Source of the DNA: UKL13-2 sp040006575
GTDB lineage: Bacteria > Pseudomonadota > Gammaproteobacteria > Burkholderiales > Usitatibacteraceae
NCBI GenBank assembly: GCA_040006575.1
Contig: JBDTWS010000015.1
Span: 1-37,951 of the forward strand
Direction: 5' to 3'
DNA length: 37,951 nucleotides
Shown: in pieces, positions 15,413-23,288 of the stretch
Numbering within the stretch: the first letter of the stretch is position 1
How the letters are laid out: each line of letters begins with the position of its first letter
The notes under the pieces: model-generated
The model's input: only the letters and a program-made list of their open reading frames with translations
Told to the model about the DNA's origin: nothing
Databases searched by the model: none
Position numbers and translations under genes: made by a program

Positions 15413-15501
15413 TTCTTTTCCTTCAAGCGCGCACAGCCTGCCAGCATCAACGCACTCGCCGCACCCAACAGAAAAATCACACTTATCAAAATGAAATCCA
15501 T
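15409..15501 (-). CDS. 30-aa membrane peptide leading the kdp operon
   Basis: An ATG-started ORF with GGAG nearby (GGAGTGGTC, then ATG) whose stop overlaps the kdpF start. The product is MDFILISVIFLLGAASALML followed by AGCARLKEKK: one membrane helix, a Cys, then a basic tail. Small single-helix peptides ending in G-C-x-R-L or similar occur ahead of kdpF in various bacteria by my recollection, so it may be an accessory Kdp peptide. LAGC also loosely resembles a lipobox, but the residues after Cys are too few for a useful lipoprotein. Supported by the overlap chain and ribosome site; function unproven. Confidence 0.6.
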   Translation of the reverse strand: MDFILISVIFLLGAASALMLAGCARLKEKK

Positions 15502-15559
15502 GACCACTCCGGAAATATTGAATCGTCCGGAAAGGTTACGCAGCGCCGTGTTGAGGCCG

Positions 15560-15599
15560 TCTATAGTTTCGGTGTCGGCGCGTAAAAAAGCGGTAAAAA
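15560..15599 (-). promoter_or_regulatory. Candidate kdp promoter and KdpE-binding box
   Basis: On the minus strand, 15599-15582 reads TTTTTACCGCTTTTTTAC, close in layout to the E. coli KdpE site as remembered (two T-runs, each followed by A, with a four-base centre). A -10-like TATAGA lies 16 bases further on (15565-15560), so the box would cover the -35 region. It is about 60 bases before the 30-aa leader ORF. Confidence 0.5.
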
Positions 15600-15655
15600 T
15601 TGGGGCGGCAGGTGGGTGGCACTTCTCCTTGCACGGCGCAGACGCAAAAAATGTA

Positions 15656-15704
15656 ACTCAAGCGCTGGCGCGGCTCTCAGGGCATTTATGGCCTGCGAGG
15701 CCGC
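15656..15704 (+). repeat. Intergenic palindromic repeat, copy 2
   Basis: Begins ACTCAAGCGCTGGCGCGGCT and continues into an imperfect hairpin: GCGGCTCTCAGGGC (15670-15683) pairs, with small bulges, with GCCTGCGAGGCCGC (15691-15704). Nearly the same opening is found at 5729 and 23187. Confidence 0.45.
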
Positions 15705-15750
15705 AGGGATAAGGAGGTTCGCCAGGCACGCGCAGGGCAGGAATCCAATG

Positions 15751-15783
15751 CGCTCGCTGCCCCTCAATACCCGGCAGCGAGCG
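15751..15783. repeat. Perfect 11-bp inverted repeat (hairpin)
   Basis: CGCTCGCTGCC (15751-15761) and its exact complement GGCAGCGAGCG (15773-15783) enclose an 11-base loop. No T-run follows on either strand, so a simple intrinsic terminator is not obvious. It lies 50 bases after the end of the dehydrogenase gene and could end that transcript or protect its 3' end. Confidence 0.7.
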
Positions 15784-15834
15784 TGGCAACGCCCAGACCC
15801 ACCAACCGCAGCGTCGCGCGTTTACCGGAAAACA

Positions 15835-16782
15835 TTAATCCGCGCGAATGTCCGGCAATTCGTTTGCGATTAGCTTGAGGCCTTCACGCAAAACCCTGTC
15901 GTAGCGCGCCCGTTCCCGGGCGATGGATTCTTCCGTCCAGCGATAAAAACCCTCGCCGGTTTTCATGCCCAGTTTCCCGGCAGCTACTTTGTCTCGCAAT
16001 ATCGATGACGGCATGGTATTTGCAGCCAGCGAGGGATACATCGTTGCCGCCGCAGCCGTATGCACATCGATTCCTGCATGATCACGCTGCATCACCGGCC
16101 CCGCGGCCAGGAATCGAAAGCCGAAGCCGAAGCGCACGGCATTGTCCACGTCTTCGGCTGTCGCCACGCCGGCGTCGATCATGGCAAAAGCCTCGCGCGC
16201 CAGCGCATGCTGCAGGCGATTGGCCAGGAAACCGGGCAGGTCTTTTTTCACCAACACCGGCACCATGCCGCTATCACGCATGAACGCGAACAAGGTGTCG
16301 GCATGCGCAGGCTCGCTGGATTTCCCCAGGATGACTTCCACCAGCGGCACAAGATGCGCAGGCATGAAGAAATGCAGGCCAAGCATGCGAGACGCGGTCG
16401 TCAAGGCGTTGGCGATATCGCTGATGGGAAAACTGGAACTGTTGCTGGTGAGCAGCGCGTCCGGCCGCACACGTTTTTCCAGTTCGGCGAACAGCACCTG
16501 CTTGATATCGAGCCGCTCGGGGATGCATTCGACGACCAGGTCGACCTCGGTCCATGGCACATCGTCCAGCGATGCACTCGCAGACAGTTGGTGGGTACGA
16601 TTCGCGTACCCCAGGTCACGCATGCCCGCCTCAAAGTATTTCGGCAAAAGCGCGCGGCGCGCATCGACGGGTTCGAGGACGATCGTCCTGCAACCGCCGC
16701 GTGCGAGCACCATGGCGACATCCGCACCCATGGTGCCGCCACCCACGATGAGGGCGGTGGAAATAGTTCGGGAACGGGACAT
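15835..16782 (-). CDS. 3-hydroxyacyl-CoA dehydrogenase family protein
   Basis: A 315-aa NAD-dependent dehydrogenase. The Rossmann motif ALIVGGGTMGADVAMVLARGG is at the N-terminus, followed by the family segments VVECIPERLDIKQ, LTSNSSSFPIS, and the catalytic His in LGLHFFMPAHLVPLVEVI. The C-terminal domain includes PGFLANRLQHALAREA and a closing GMKTGEGFYRW. Size and layout fit short members such as hydroxybutyryl-CoA or L-gulonate 3-dehydrogenases, not the large fused FadB type. ATG 16782 is used; an upstream TTG would add six residues. The gene lies 137 bases behind a sugar-acid dehydratase, so it may act on a hydroxy acid in the same pathway; the substrate is unknown. Confidence 0.8.
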   Translation of the reverse strand: MSRSRTISTALIVGGGTMGADVAMVLARGGCRTIVLEPVDARRALLPKYFEAGMRDLGYANRTHQLSASASLDDVPWTEVDLVVECIPERLDIKQVLFAELEKRVRPDALLTSNSSSFPISDIANALTTASRMLGLHFFMPAHLVPLVEVILGKSSEPAHADTLFAFMRDSGMVPVLVKKDLPGFLANRLQHALAREAFAMIDAGVATAEDVDNAVRFGFGFRFLAAGPVMQRDHAGIDVHTAAAATMYPSLAANTMPSSILRDKVAAGKLGMKTGEGFYRWTEESIARERARYDRVLREGLKLIANELPDIRAD

Positions 16783-16919
16783 GTTCTGTTCTCCAGGCAA
16801 GATAGCCCTCCTGGGCTCTGCACATTTTCATTCGCGATCCCCATTAGCCACATCCCTTCTGAGAGGGTGCGCTTCGCGAAGTTGCTACAAAAATTCCCCT
16901 GCGGTTTCTGCTATGGCGC

Positions 16920-18671
16920 TCACGTCCGCAATATTGGCGCGGTCATCGTCATCGGCGGCAGCATGAAATCAAAATCACAACCGATGTCGGCCTGCGTCAC
17001 AGTGGTCTGGTACAGCTTGCGGTAACCGTGATCCGGCATGGCGGCCAGCATCGGCGGTGGCGTCCATTCACTCAAGCGCTGTGCCATCTCAGCTTCGCTG
17101 ATTTCCAACGTGAGCGTGCGCGTGGACACGTCGAGGTTGATCATGTCGCCATTGCGCACGGCCGCCAGCGGGCCGCGCTCGGCGGCTTCGGGCGTGATGT
17201 GCAGCACGATGGTGCCGAATGCCGTGCCGCTCATGCGCGCGTCCGACATGCGCACCATGTCCTTTACGCCGGCCTTTGCCAATTTTTTCGGGATCGGAAT
17301 ATAGCCTGCTTCCGGCATGCCGGGCGCGCCTTTCGGACCGATGTTTTTCAGCACCAGCACATCGTCGGCGTTGACGTCGAGATCGTCACTGTCGATGCGG
17401 TTCGCCAGGTCTTCGAGCCCATCGAATACGACGGCGCGGCCGCGATGCTTCAGTAACGATGGAGTCGCCGATGCGTGCTTGATGAGCGCACCTCGCGGCG
17501 CGAGATTTCCGGTCAGCACGGCAAGACCGCCGCTCGCAAAAATCGGTTCAGTCGCAAGGCGGATGACTTTTCGTTTCTGTGGTCGCACCGCCGAGTCAAT
17601 CTCCTCACCCAGCGTGCGGCCGCTGATGGTCATGCAGTCAAGATGCAGGTGCGGCTTCAATTCGTGCAGCACCGCCATCAAGCCGCCGTCTTCGTAGAGA
17701 TGCTCCATGTAGTGCGCGCCGCTCGGCTTCAAGTCCACCAGCACCGGCACATTGCGGCCCAGCCGGTCGAATTTCGCGAGGTCGACCTGGATGCCCAGCC
17801 TCGCTGCCACAGCAGTGAAATGAATCAACGCATTGGTGGAGCCGCCGATGGCATGCAGCACGATGAGCGCATTGGTCACCGCTTCCGGCGTGAGGATTTC
17901 ACGCGGCAGCAACGGTGTTCTCGCCAGCGCTACCACGCGTCGACCACTCGTCTCCGCATGCCGGAAACGCTCGGCATACACCGCCGGGATCGCCGCCGCA
18001 CCCGGCAGGCTCATGCCGCAGGCCTCGACCATGCACGCAATCGTGCTGGCCGTGCCCATCACCATGCAGGTGCCGGTGGTGGGTGCCAGTTTTGCATTCA
18101 CTTCCTCGATCTCGCCCTGGTCGATTTCACCGGCGCGGTATTTGCCCCAGAAACGGCGGCAATCGGTGCAGGCGCCCAGGCGTTCGCCCTTGTGCTCTCC
18201 CGTCAGCATCGGGCCGGTGGGAATGATGATGGAAGGAACGTCGGCCGAGGCGGCCGCCATCAGCTGCGCCGGAATGGTTTTATCGCAACCGCCGATCAGC
18301 ACGACCGCATCGACCGGCTGCGCGCGCATCATCTCTTCGGTATCCAGCGCCATCAGGTTGCGCAGATACATGCTGGTCGGATACGCAAACGATTCACCGA
18401 TCGAAATCGTCGGGAACACAAACGGCATGCCGCCTTCCTGCATCACACCGCGCTTCACCGCCTCGATGATCTGCGGCACATTGCCATGGCAGGGATTGAA
18501 ATCGCTGTAGGTGTTGGTGATGCCGATGATGGGCCGGTCCAGCGCATCGTCGGTGAAGCCCATCGCCTTGATGAAGGCCTTGCGCAGGAACAGCGAGAAC
18601 TCACTGTCGCCGTAGGAGGTGAGGCCTTTTTTCAAGCCTGTCGGCAGTCCCTTTCCAGTGTGGCTGGTCAT
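16920..18671 (-). CDS. IlvD/Edd family dehydratase, probable L-arabinonate-type sugar-acid dehydratase
   Basis: A 583-aa iron-sulfur dehydratase. Three cysteines, C61 (NPCHGN), C129 (GGCDKT) and C202 (TGTCMVMG), sit at the [2Fe-2S] ligand positions of Rhizobium L-arabinonate dehydratase (59, 127, 200) with a constant offset of two. CTDCRRFWGKYRAGEI, RMSDARMSGTAFGTIVLHITPEA and the overall length also match that sugar-acid branch, not amino-acid biosynthetic IlvD. The enzyme removes water from an aldonate to give a 2-keto-3-deoxy acid. It starts 7 bases after the TctC receptor gene, so the two are cotranscribed, suggesting uptake and dehydration of the same kind of organic acid. The exact sugar acid cannot be read from sequence. 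Confidence 0.85.
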   Translation of the reverse strand: MTSHTGKGLPTGLKKGLTSYGDSEFSLFLRKAFIKAMGFTDDALDRPIIGITNTYSDFNPCHGNVPQIIEAVKRGVMQEGGMPFVFPTISIGESFAYPTSMYLRNLMALDTEEMMRAQPVDAVVLIGGCDKTIPAQLMAAASADVPSIIIPTGPMLTGEHKGERLGACTDCRRFWGKYRAGEIDQGEIEEVNAKLAPTTGTCMVMGTASTIACMVEACGMSLPGAAAIPAVYAERFRHAETSGRRVVALARTPLLPREILTPEAVTNALIVLHAIGGSTNALIHFTAVAARLGIQVDLAKFDRLGRNVPVLVDLKPSGAHYMEHLYEDGGLMAVLHELKPHLHLDCMTISGRTLGEEIDSAVRPQKRKVIRLATEPIFASGGLAVLTGNLAPRGALIKHASATPSLLKHRGRAVVFDGLEDLANRIDSDDLDVNADDVLVLKNIGPKGAPGMPEAGYIPIPKKLAKAGVKDMVRMSDARMSGTAFGTIVLHITPEAAERGPLAAVRNGDMINLDVSTRTLTLEISEAEMAQRLSEWTPPPMLAAMPDHGYRKLYQTTVTQADIGCDFDFMLPPMTMTAPILRT

Positions 18672-18678
18672 GCGCCGC

Positions 18679-19686
18679 CTATTCGAGTTTGATCTTTGCT
18701 TCTCTGGCCACTCGCGTCCATTTGTCCATCTCGGCCTTGATGCGTTTGGTGCTGTCGGCCGGATTCAGGTAGCCGGTGATCACGCCCTGCGCTTCCATGC
18801 GCATCTGCGTGTCGGGAAGAGCCAACACTTTTTCCAGCGTGGCGGTCAGCTTGGCGACGATGGCGGGTGGCGTCTTGGCCGGTGCCAGCACGCCGAACAT
18901 CGAGGTCACGATGAAATCGGGCAGGCCCGCTTCGGCGGCGGTGGGTACATCGGGAAGATTGGCCGAGCGCGCCGGCATCGCAATCGCCAGTGCACGCAGG
19001 CTGCCGGCCCTGATGTGCTGCAACGAGGCGGGCATCGTTTCAATCATGGTCTGCACTTGTCCGCCGATGAGATCATTCATCGCGGGGCCGCTGCCTTTAT
19101 AGGGAACGTGCAGCAAGTCGAGGCCGGTCATCGATTTGAACAATTCACCGGCCATATGCTGGGGTGAACCGTTGCCGGAAGAAGCGAACGACACGCCCGG
19201 ATTGGCCTTGGTGTAGGCCATCAATTCCTTGAGCGTTTTCACCGGCAGTTTCGGATTCACCACAAACACCAGAGGCACCTGTCCCACCACGCCGACCGGT
19301 ACGAAATCCTTGGCCAGGTCGAACGAGAGATTGGGTTGCAGCGCAGCGTTGATCGAATGGCTGGTGAGCGCACCCAGCAGCAGTGTGTAGCCGTCCGCAG
19401 GCGCTGTCGCAACGGCGGCGGCACCGATCGAGCCGGTAGCACCCGCGCGGTTGTCGACGATGAGTTGCTGGCCCAGTGCCTCCGACATTTTCAGCGCGAC
19501 GATGCGCCCGATCACGTCGGTTGCGCCGCCGGGTGGGTAGGGGATGATGAGTTTGATGGGCTTGTTCGGGTAATCGTCGGCATGGGCCAATGCGGGCGCC
19601 AGCACTGTCACCGACAAGAGGAAAGGCAGGAAAAAACGGCAGGCGAGTCGGACGATTCGCAGGGTTTGCACGGATGGGGTGATCAT
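18679..19686 (-). CDS. Bug/TctC family periplasmic tricarboxylate-type receptor
   Basis: A 335-aa solute receptor of the large Bug family. The start at ATG 19686 is supported by AGGAG about 6 bases upstream. A long signal peptide ends near ALAHA, followed by DDYPNKPIKLIIPYPPGGATDVIGR, the family's ligand loop. Later motifs are VDNRAGATGSIGAAAVA, GYTLL, LHVPYKGSGPAMNDLIGGQVQ and FGVLAPAKTP. Such receptors bind carboxylates in the periplasm; most are orphans, and no TctA/TctB membrane partner is encoded here. It is the first gene of a probable unit with the dehydratase 7 bases downstream. Confidence 0.9.
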   Translation of the reverse strand: MITPSVQTLRIVRLACRFFLPFLLSVTVLAPALAHADDYPNKPIKLIIPYPPGGATDVIGRIVALKMSEALGQQLIVDNRAGATGSIGAAAVATAPADGYTLLLGALTSHSINAALQPNLSFDLAKDFVPVGVVGQVPLVFVVNPKLPVKTLKELMAYTKANPGVSFASSGNGSPQHMAGELFKSMTGLDLLHVPYKGSGPAMNDLIGGQVQTMIETMPASLQHIRAGSLRALAIAMPARSANLPDVPTAAEAGLPDFIVTSMFGVLAPAKTPPAIVAKLTATLEKVLALPDTQMRMEAQGVITGYLNPADSTKRIKAEMDKWTRVAREAKIKLE

Positions 19687-19839
19687 TGGCGCTCCTTGAA
19701 CGATGGTGGACTGCATGTGGGCATGCGTTCCTGACTGTTCGCAGGAGAGTAACAGAACTGCGAAGAACGGCATTGAGGTGGGACAGGGAAAACCTGATTC
19801 CCCGGCAATGGCGCTCTTCGCTTTCGTTGTCAGCTCGCG

Positions 19840-22131
19840 TCAGGCCGCCTTATGAACCTCCACCGCGACTTTCTCCCGCATCCGCCGCGCCGCCTCAACC
19901 ATGTTCCTCAACGCCGCCTCGGTCTCAGGCCAGCCACGCGTCTTCAACCCGCAATCCGGATTCACCCACAACCGCTCCGGCGCGATGACTGCGACGGCGC
20001 GATCCAGCAGCCGCACCATCTCGTCCACATTCGCGACGCGCGGAGAATGGATGTCGTACACACCCGGCCCGATCTCGTTTGGATAGTCGAATTCCGCAAA
20101 ACCGCCCAGCAGTTCCATGTTCGAACGTGAGGTTTCGATGGTGATCACGTCGGCGTCGAGTGCGGCGATCGAGTCGAGGATGTCGTTGAATTCCGAATAG
20201 CACATGTGCGTGTGGATTTGCGTTGCGTCGGACGCAACCGAGGCCGACAGCTTGAAGGCGCGAACGGCCCAGGCGAGATAGCCCGCCCAGTCGCGGCGCT
20301 TTAGCGGCAGTCCCTCGCGGAACGCGGGCTCGTCGATCTGGATGATGCCAATGCCGGCTTTCTCGAGATCAGCGACCTCTTCACGAATGGCGAGCGCCAG
20401 TTGCATGCCCGTCACGTCACGTGGCTGGTCATCGCGCACGAAGGACCATTGCAGCATCGTCACCGGCCCGGTCAGCATTCCCTTCATCGGTTTTTCGGTG
20501 AGCGACTGCGCATAACGCGTGGTCTCGACCGTCATCGGCTCGGGACGAAACACGTCGCCGTATATCACCGGCGGTTTTACGCAGCGCGAACCGTAGCTTT
20601 GCACCCAGCCGTTTTCAGTGAACACATAGCCCCAAAGACGTTCGCCGAAATATTCAACCATGTCGTTGCGTTCTGCCTCGCCGTGCACCAGCACGTCGAG
20701 GCCGATACTCTCCTGGCGTTCGACCGCCAGCGCGATTTCGGCGCGGATGCGCTGCAGGTAGTCCATCTCGCCCAGTTCGCCGCGTTTGTGCGCGGCGCGG
20801 GTCTGGCGGATGGCGGGGGTCTGCGGGAAGGAGCCGATGGTCGTCGTCGGAAAGGCGGGAAGATCTAACTTGCGGCGCTGCACGTCGATGCGGCGGGCGA
20901 AGGGACTGTCGCGATGCGTCATGCGCCCAGTCACCGCAGCGACGCGTTGCTGTACCAGGTCATTGGTGACGCGGTGCGAGGCGCGGCGCGCGGCAATTGC
21001 CTGGTCACATGCCACCAGCTCCATCGCCACGGCTGTTTCACCTTCATTCAGCGCACGTGCAAGGATGCGAAGTTCGTCCAGCTTTTCAGTTGCGAACGCG
21101 AGCCAGTTGCGGATTTCCGGATCGAGCAAGCGTTCGTGCGCCAGCGTGACCGGTACATGAAGGAGCGAACATGACGGCGCCAGCCACAGCCGTTCACCCA
21201 GTCGCGCGTGCAGTGGCCGCAGCACATCAAGCGCACGCCTGAGATCGGTGCGCCAGATATTGCGGCCATCGATGATGCCCACCGACAGGATGGCTTCAGG
21301 CGGCAGATGGCGCAGCCACGTATCCACTTGCCGCGGCGCGCGCACCAGGTCGATGTGAAAGCCGTGCACCGGCAACGTTGCCACCATCGCGGCGTTGTCG
21401 CTCGCGTCATCGAAATACGTGGCCAGCAACAACTTGACGCCGCATTCACCCATTTCGCGATAGGCCGGTGGGTACGCCGCGCGCCACGCGTCGGGCAAGT
21501 CCATGCACAACGCCGGCTCATCGAGCTGCACCCACTCCACACCAAGATCCGCTAGCTCGCCCAGGATGCGCCGGTATGCTTCCTGCAACGCGGGCAGCAA
21601 GGTGAGCCGGTCGAATCCGGGCACGTGCGATTTCGACAGCCAGAGATAGGTAACCGGGCCGACCAACACCGGTTTGACGTTTGCGCCGGTGGCAATGGCT
21701 TCACGCACATCCTCCAGCAGCCACGCTACCCCACCGTCGAAGCGTGTATCCGGCGCCAGTTCAGGCACCAGGTAGTGGTAGTTGGTATCGAACCATTTGG
21801 TCATTTCCATGGCGTGCTGTGTTTTGTTGCCGCGGGCGAGCTCGGAATACTGCGCAAGCGTCAGCGTGTTCGCGTCGAAACCGAAACGCGCGGGCAGTGC
21901 GCCCAACAGCACGCACTGGTTCAGCATCTGGTCATAGAAGGCAAAGTCGCCCGCCGTCACCATGTCCAGTCCGGCGGTGCGTTGCAGCGTCCAGTGGCGC
22001 AGGCGCAATTCCCGGCCCTGCGCAGTGACATAGTTCGCGTCGGCTTCACCGCGCCAGAATGATTCGAGGGCGAACTTCAATTCACGGCGTTCGCCAATGC
22101 GCGGAAATCCGAGGGTGTGGGTGCGTGCCAT
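19840..22131 (-). CDS. metE: MetE, cobalamin-independent methionine synthase
   Basis: A 763-aa enzyme that transfers methyl from methyltetrahydrofolate triglutamate to homocysteine. ATG 22131 with AGGAG 5 bases ahead gives the standard MARTHTLGFPRIGERRELK start. Zinc ligands H642, C644 (HMC), E666 and C727 (NPDCGLKTRGW) are each one residue off the E. coli positions (641, 643, 665, 726). The N-terminal barrel and the C-terminal catalytic barrel (TTIGSFPQT, VLVHGEAERNDMVEYF, IQIDEPAFREGLPL) are complete. Transcribed divergently from metR across 119 bp containing a MetR box. Confidence 0.98.
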   Translation of the reverse strand: MARTHTLGFPRIGERRELKFALESFWRGEADANYVTAQGRELRLRHWTLQRTAGLDMVTAGDFAFYDQMLNQCVLLGALPARFGFDANTLTLAQYSELARGNKTQHAMEMTKWFDTNYHYLVPELAPDTRFDGGVAWLLEDVREAIATGANVKPVLVGPVTYLWLSKSHVPGFDRLTLLPALQEAYRRILGELADLGVEWVQLDEPALCMDLPDAWRAAYPPAYREMGECGVKLLLATYFDDASDNAAMVATLPVHGFHIDLVRAPRQVDTWLRHLPPEAILSVGIIDGRNIWRTDLRRALDVLRPLHARLGERLWLAPSCSLLHVPVTLAHERLLDPEIRNWLAFATEKLDELRILARALNEGETAVAMELVACDQAIAARRASHRVTNDLVQQRVAAVTGRMTHRDSPFARRIDVQRRKLDLPAFPTTTIGSFPQTPAIRQTRAAHKRGELGEMDYLQRIRAEIALAVERQESIGLDVLVHGEAERNDMVEYFGERLWGYVFTENGWVQSYGSRCVKPPVIYGDVFRPEPMTVETTRYAQSLTEKPMKGMLTGPVTMLQWSFVRDDQPRDVTGMQLALAIREEVADLEKAGIGIIQIDEPAFREGLPLKRRDWAGYLAWAVRAFKLSASVASDATQIHTHMCYSEFNDILDSIAALDADVITIETSRSNMELLGGFAEFDYPNEIGPGVYDIHSPRVANVDEMVRLLDRAVAVIAPERLWVNPDCGLKTRGWPETEAALRNMVEAARRMREKVAVEVHKAA

Positions 22132-22210
22132 GGGGGCTCCTTGACTGTCATGCGGGTTGGATGGGAGCCGCAGTGTGCGATCCGGGCTACAATGAATCAA
22201 CCGACTATTT

Positions 22211-22235
22211 TTCACCGAAACGTGAATTTCATTCA
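22211..22235. promoter_or_regulatory. MetR-binding site in the metE/metR divergent promoter
   Basis: TGAA-N5-TTCA at 22223-22235 matches the MetR consensus exactly. An overlapping inverted repeat TTCAC-N6-GTGAA is at 22211-22226. The site lies about 80-90 bases before metE and within 40 bases of the metR ATG, a position suiting activation of metE and autoregulation of metR. Confidence 0.75.
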
Positions 22236-22250
22236 TATCAAGGGCTGTGC

Positions 22251-23165
22251 ATGATCGAGATTCGCCACCTGCGTTCGATGATCGCGGTTGCCGATTCAGG
22301 CAAACTGGCCGCGGCGGCTGAGCGCGTGTACCTCACGCAGTCCGCGCTATCGCACCAGATTCGAGCGCTCGAGGCCCACTACGGCATCACGCTGTTCGAC
22401 CGCACGCAGCAAGGCCTGCGCTTCACGCAGGCCGGTGAGCGCATCCTGGCGCTGGCCCGCGACGTGCTGGTTCACGTCAATGATGCAGAGCGCGACCTGC
22501 TGCGGCTGAAGGGCGATATCGGCGGTGGCGAACTGCGCATCGCACTCGAATGCCACACCTGCTTCGACTGGCTGATGCCGGTGATGGATGAATTCCGGCG
22601 CCGCTGGCCGGAAGTGGAAATTGATCTCGTCGCCGGATTCCATAGCGATCCGCTGTCGTTGATCGGTGACGGAAAAGCCGATCTCGTCATCGGCTCGATT
22701 CCCGCCGCCAAGCGCCCGTATCACGTCACGCCGCTGTTCCGGTTTGAAATTCTCGCTGTGCTGTCGAATGAACACCGGCTGCGCAACAAGCGCCGCCTGG
22801 TGGCGGCCGATTTCGAAGGCGAAACGCTGATTACCTATCCCGTTCCCGAGAACCGCATCGACCTGATACGCCAAGTGCTGTCACCCGCCGGCATCGGCTA
22901 CGAACGACGCACGGCGGAGCTGACCATCGCCATCCTGCAACTGGTGGCGAGCCGCCGCGGTATCGCCGCGCTGCCGAACTGGGGGGTGAAGAATTATGTG
23001 GATCACGACTACGTGCTGGCCAAGCCGGTCGGGCCGCGCGGACTGTGGAGCGAACTGCATGCCATCGTTCCGCGCGCGCAAAAGGGCCGGCCGTTCACTG
23101 CCGATCTCGTCGAGATCACGCGTGCGGTGTGTGCGCAGCAACTGGATGGGATAAAGTTGCTGTAA
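22251..23165 (+). CDS. metR: MetR, LysR-type regulator of methionine genes
   Basis: A 304-aa LysR-type regulator. The N-terminal helix-turn-helix is MIEIRHLRSMIAVADSGKLA, then ERVYLTQSALSHQIRALE, with the close homology to MetR seen in HYGITLFDR. The C-terminal effector domain (about 90-300) binds homocysteine in the family. ATG 22251 is chosen over 64 upstream codons that run back through the promoter into metE. Divergence from metE and the shared MetR box support the name. An inverted repeat after its stop probably terminates it. Confidence 0.93.
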   Translation: MIEIRHLRSMIAVADSGKLAAAAERVYLTQSALSHQIRALEAHYGITLFDRTQQGLRFTQAGERILALARDVLVHVNDAERDLLRLKGDIGGGELRIALECHTCFDWLMPVMDEFRRRWPEVEIDLVAGFHSDPLSLIGDGKADLVIGSIPAAKRPYHVTPLFRFEILAVLSNEHRLRNKRRLVAADFEGETLITYPVPENRIDLIRQVLSPAGIGYERRTAELTIAILQLVASRRGIAALPNWGVKNYVDHDYVLAKPVGPRGLWSELHAIVPRAQKGRPFTADLVEITRAVCAQQLDGIKLL

Positions 23166-23184
23166 ATCGCGAAAATGGATGGCG

Positions 23185-23250
23185 AAACACCAGCATTGGC
23201 GCGGCTTGGCGAGCATTTTTGCCGGGAGAGGCGCACCAATGCTGGTGTTT
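23185..23250. terminator. 15-bp perfect inverted repeat between convergent genes
   Basis: AAACACCAGCATTGG (23185-23199) is exactly complementary to 23236-23250, with 36 bases between. It lies 20 bases after metR and about 40 bases before the end of the photolyase gene, so it is placed to act as a bidirectional terminator. Only three T follow the stem on either side, which is weak for intrinsic termination. Repeat copy 3 occupies the left arm and loop. Confidence 0.5.
23187..23234 (+). repeat. Intergenic palindromic repeat, copy 3
   Basis: Begins ACACCAGCATTGGCGCGGCT and continues with GCATTTTTGCC and GAGAGGCGC, aligning well with copy 2 (GCATTTATGGCC, then GCGAGGC). Here the left end is also part of a perfect 15-bp inverted repeat. 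Confidence 0.4.
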
Positions 23251-23288
23251 ATTGTTCGGCCTCTGCGAATTTCCATAACGCGGCCGCG

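Larger units (their letters stand above)
15502..15834. other. 333-bp intergenic region before the kdp operon
   Basis: This gap between the kdp leader ORF and the dehydrogenase gene holds the candidate kdp promoter/KdpE box (15560-15599), repeat copy 2 (15656-15704) and a perfect 11-bp hairpin (15751-15783). I see no other gene or RNA in it. Confidence 0.7.

Noticed and set aside
16804..16817. Small hairpin AGCCC-N4-GGGCT between the dehydratase and dehydrogenase genes
   Set aside because: Only 5 pairs with no T-run; expected by chance in such GC-rich DNA.
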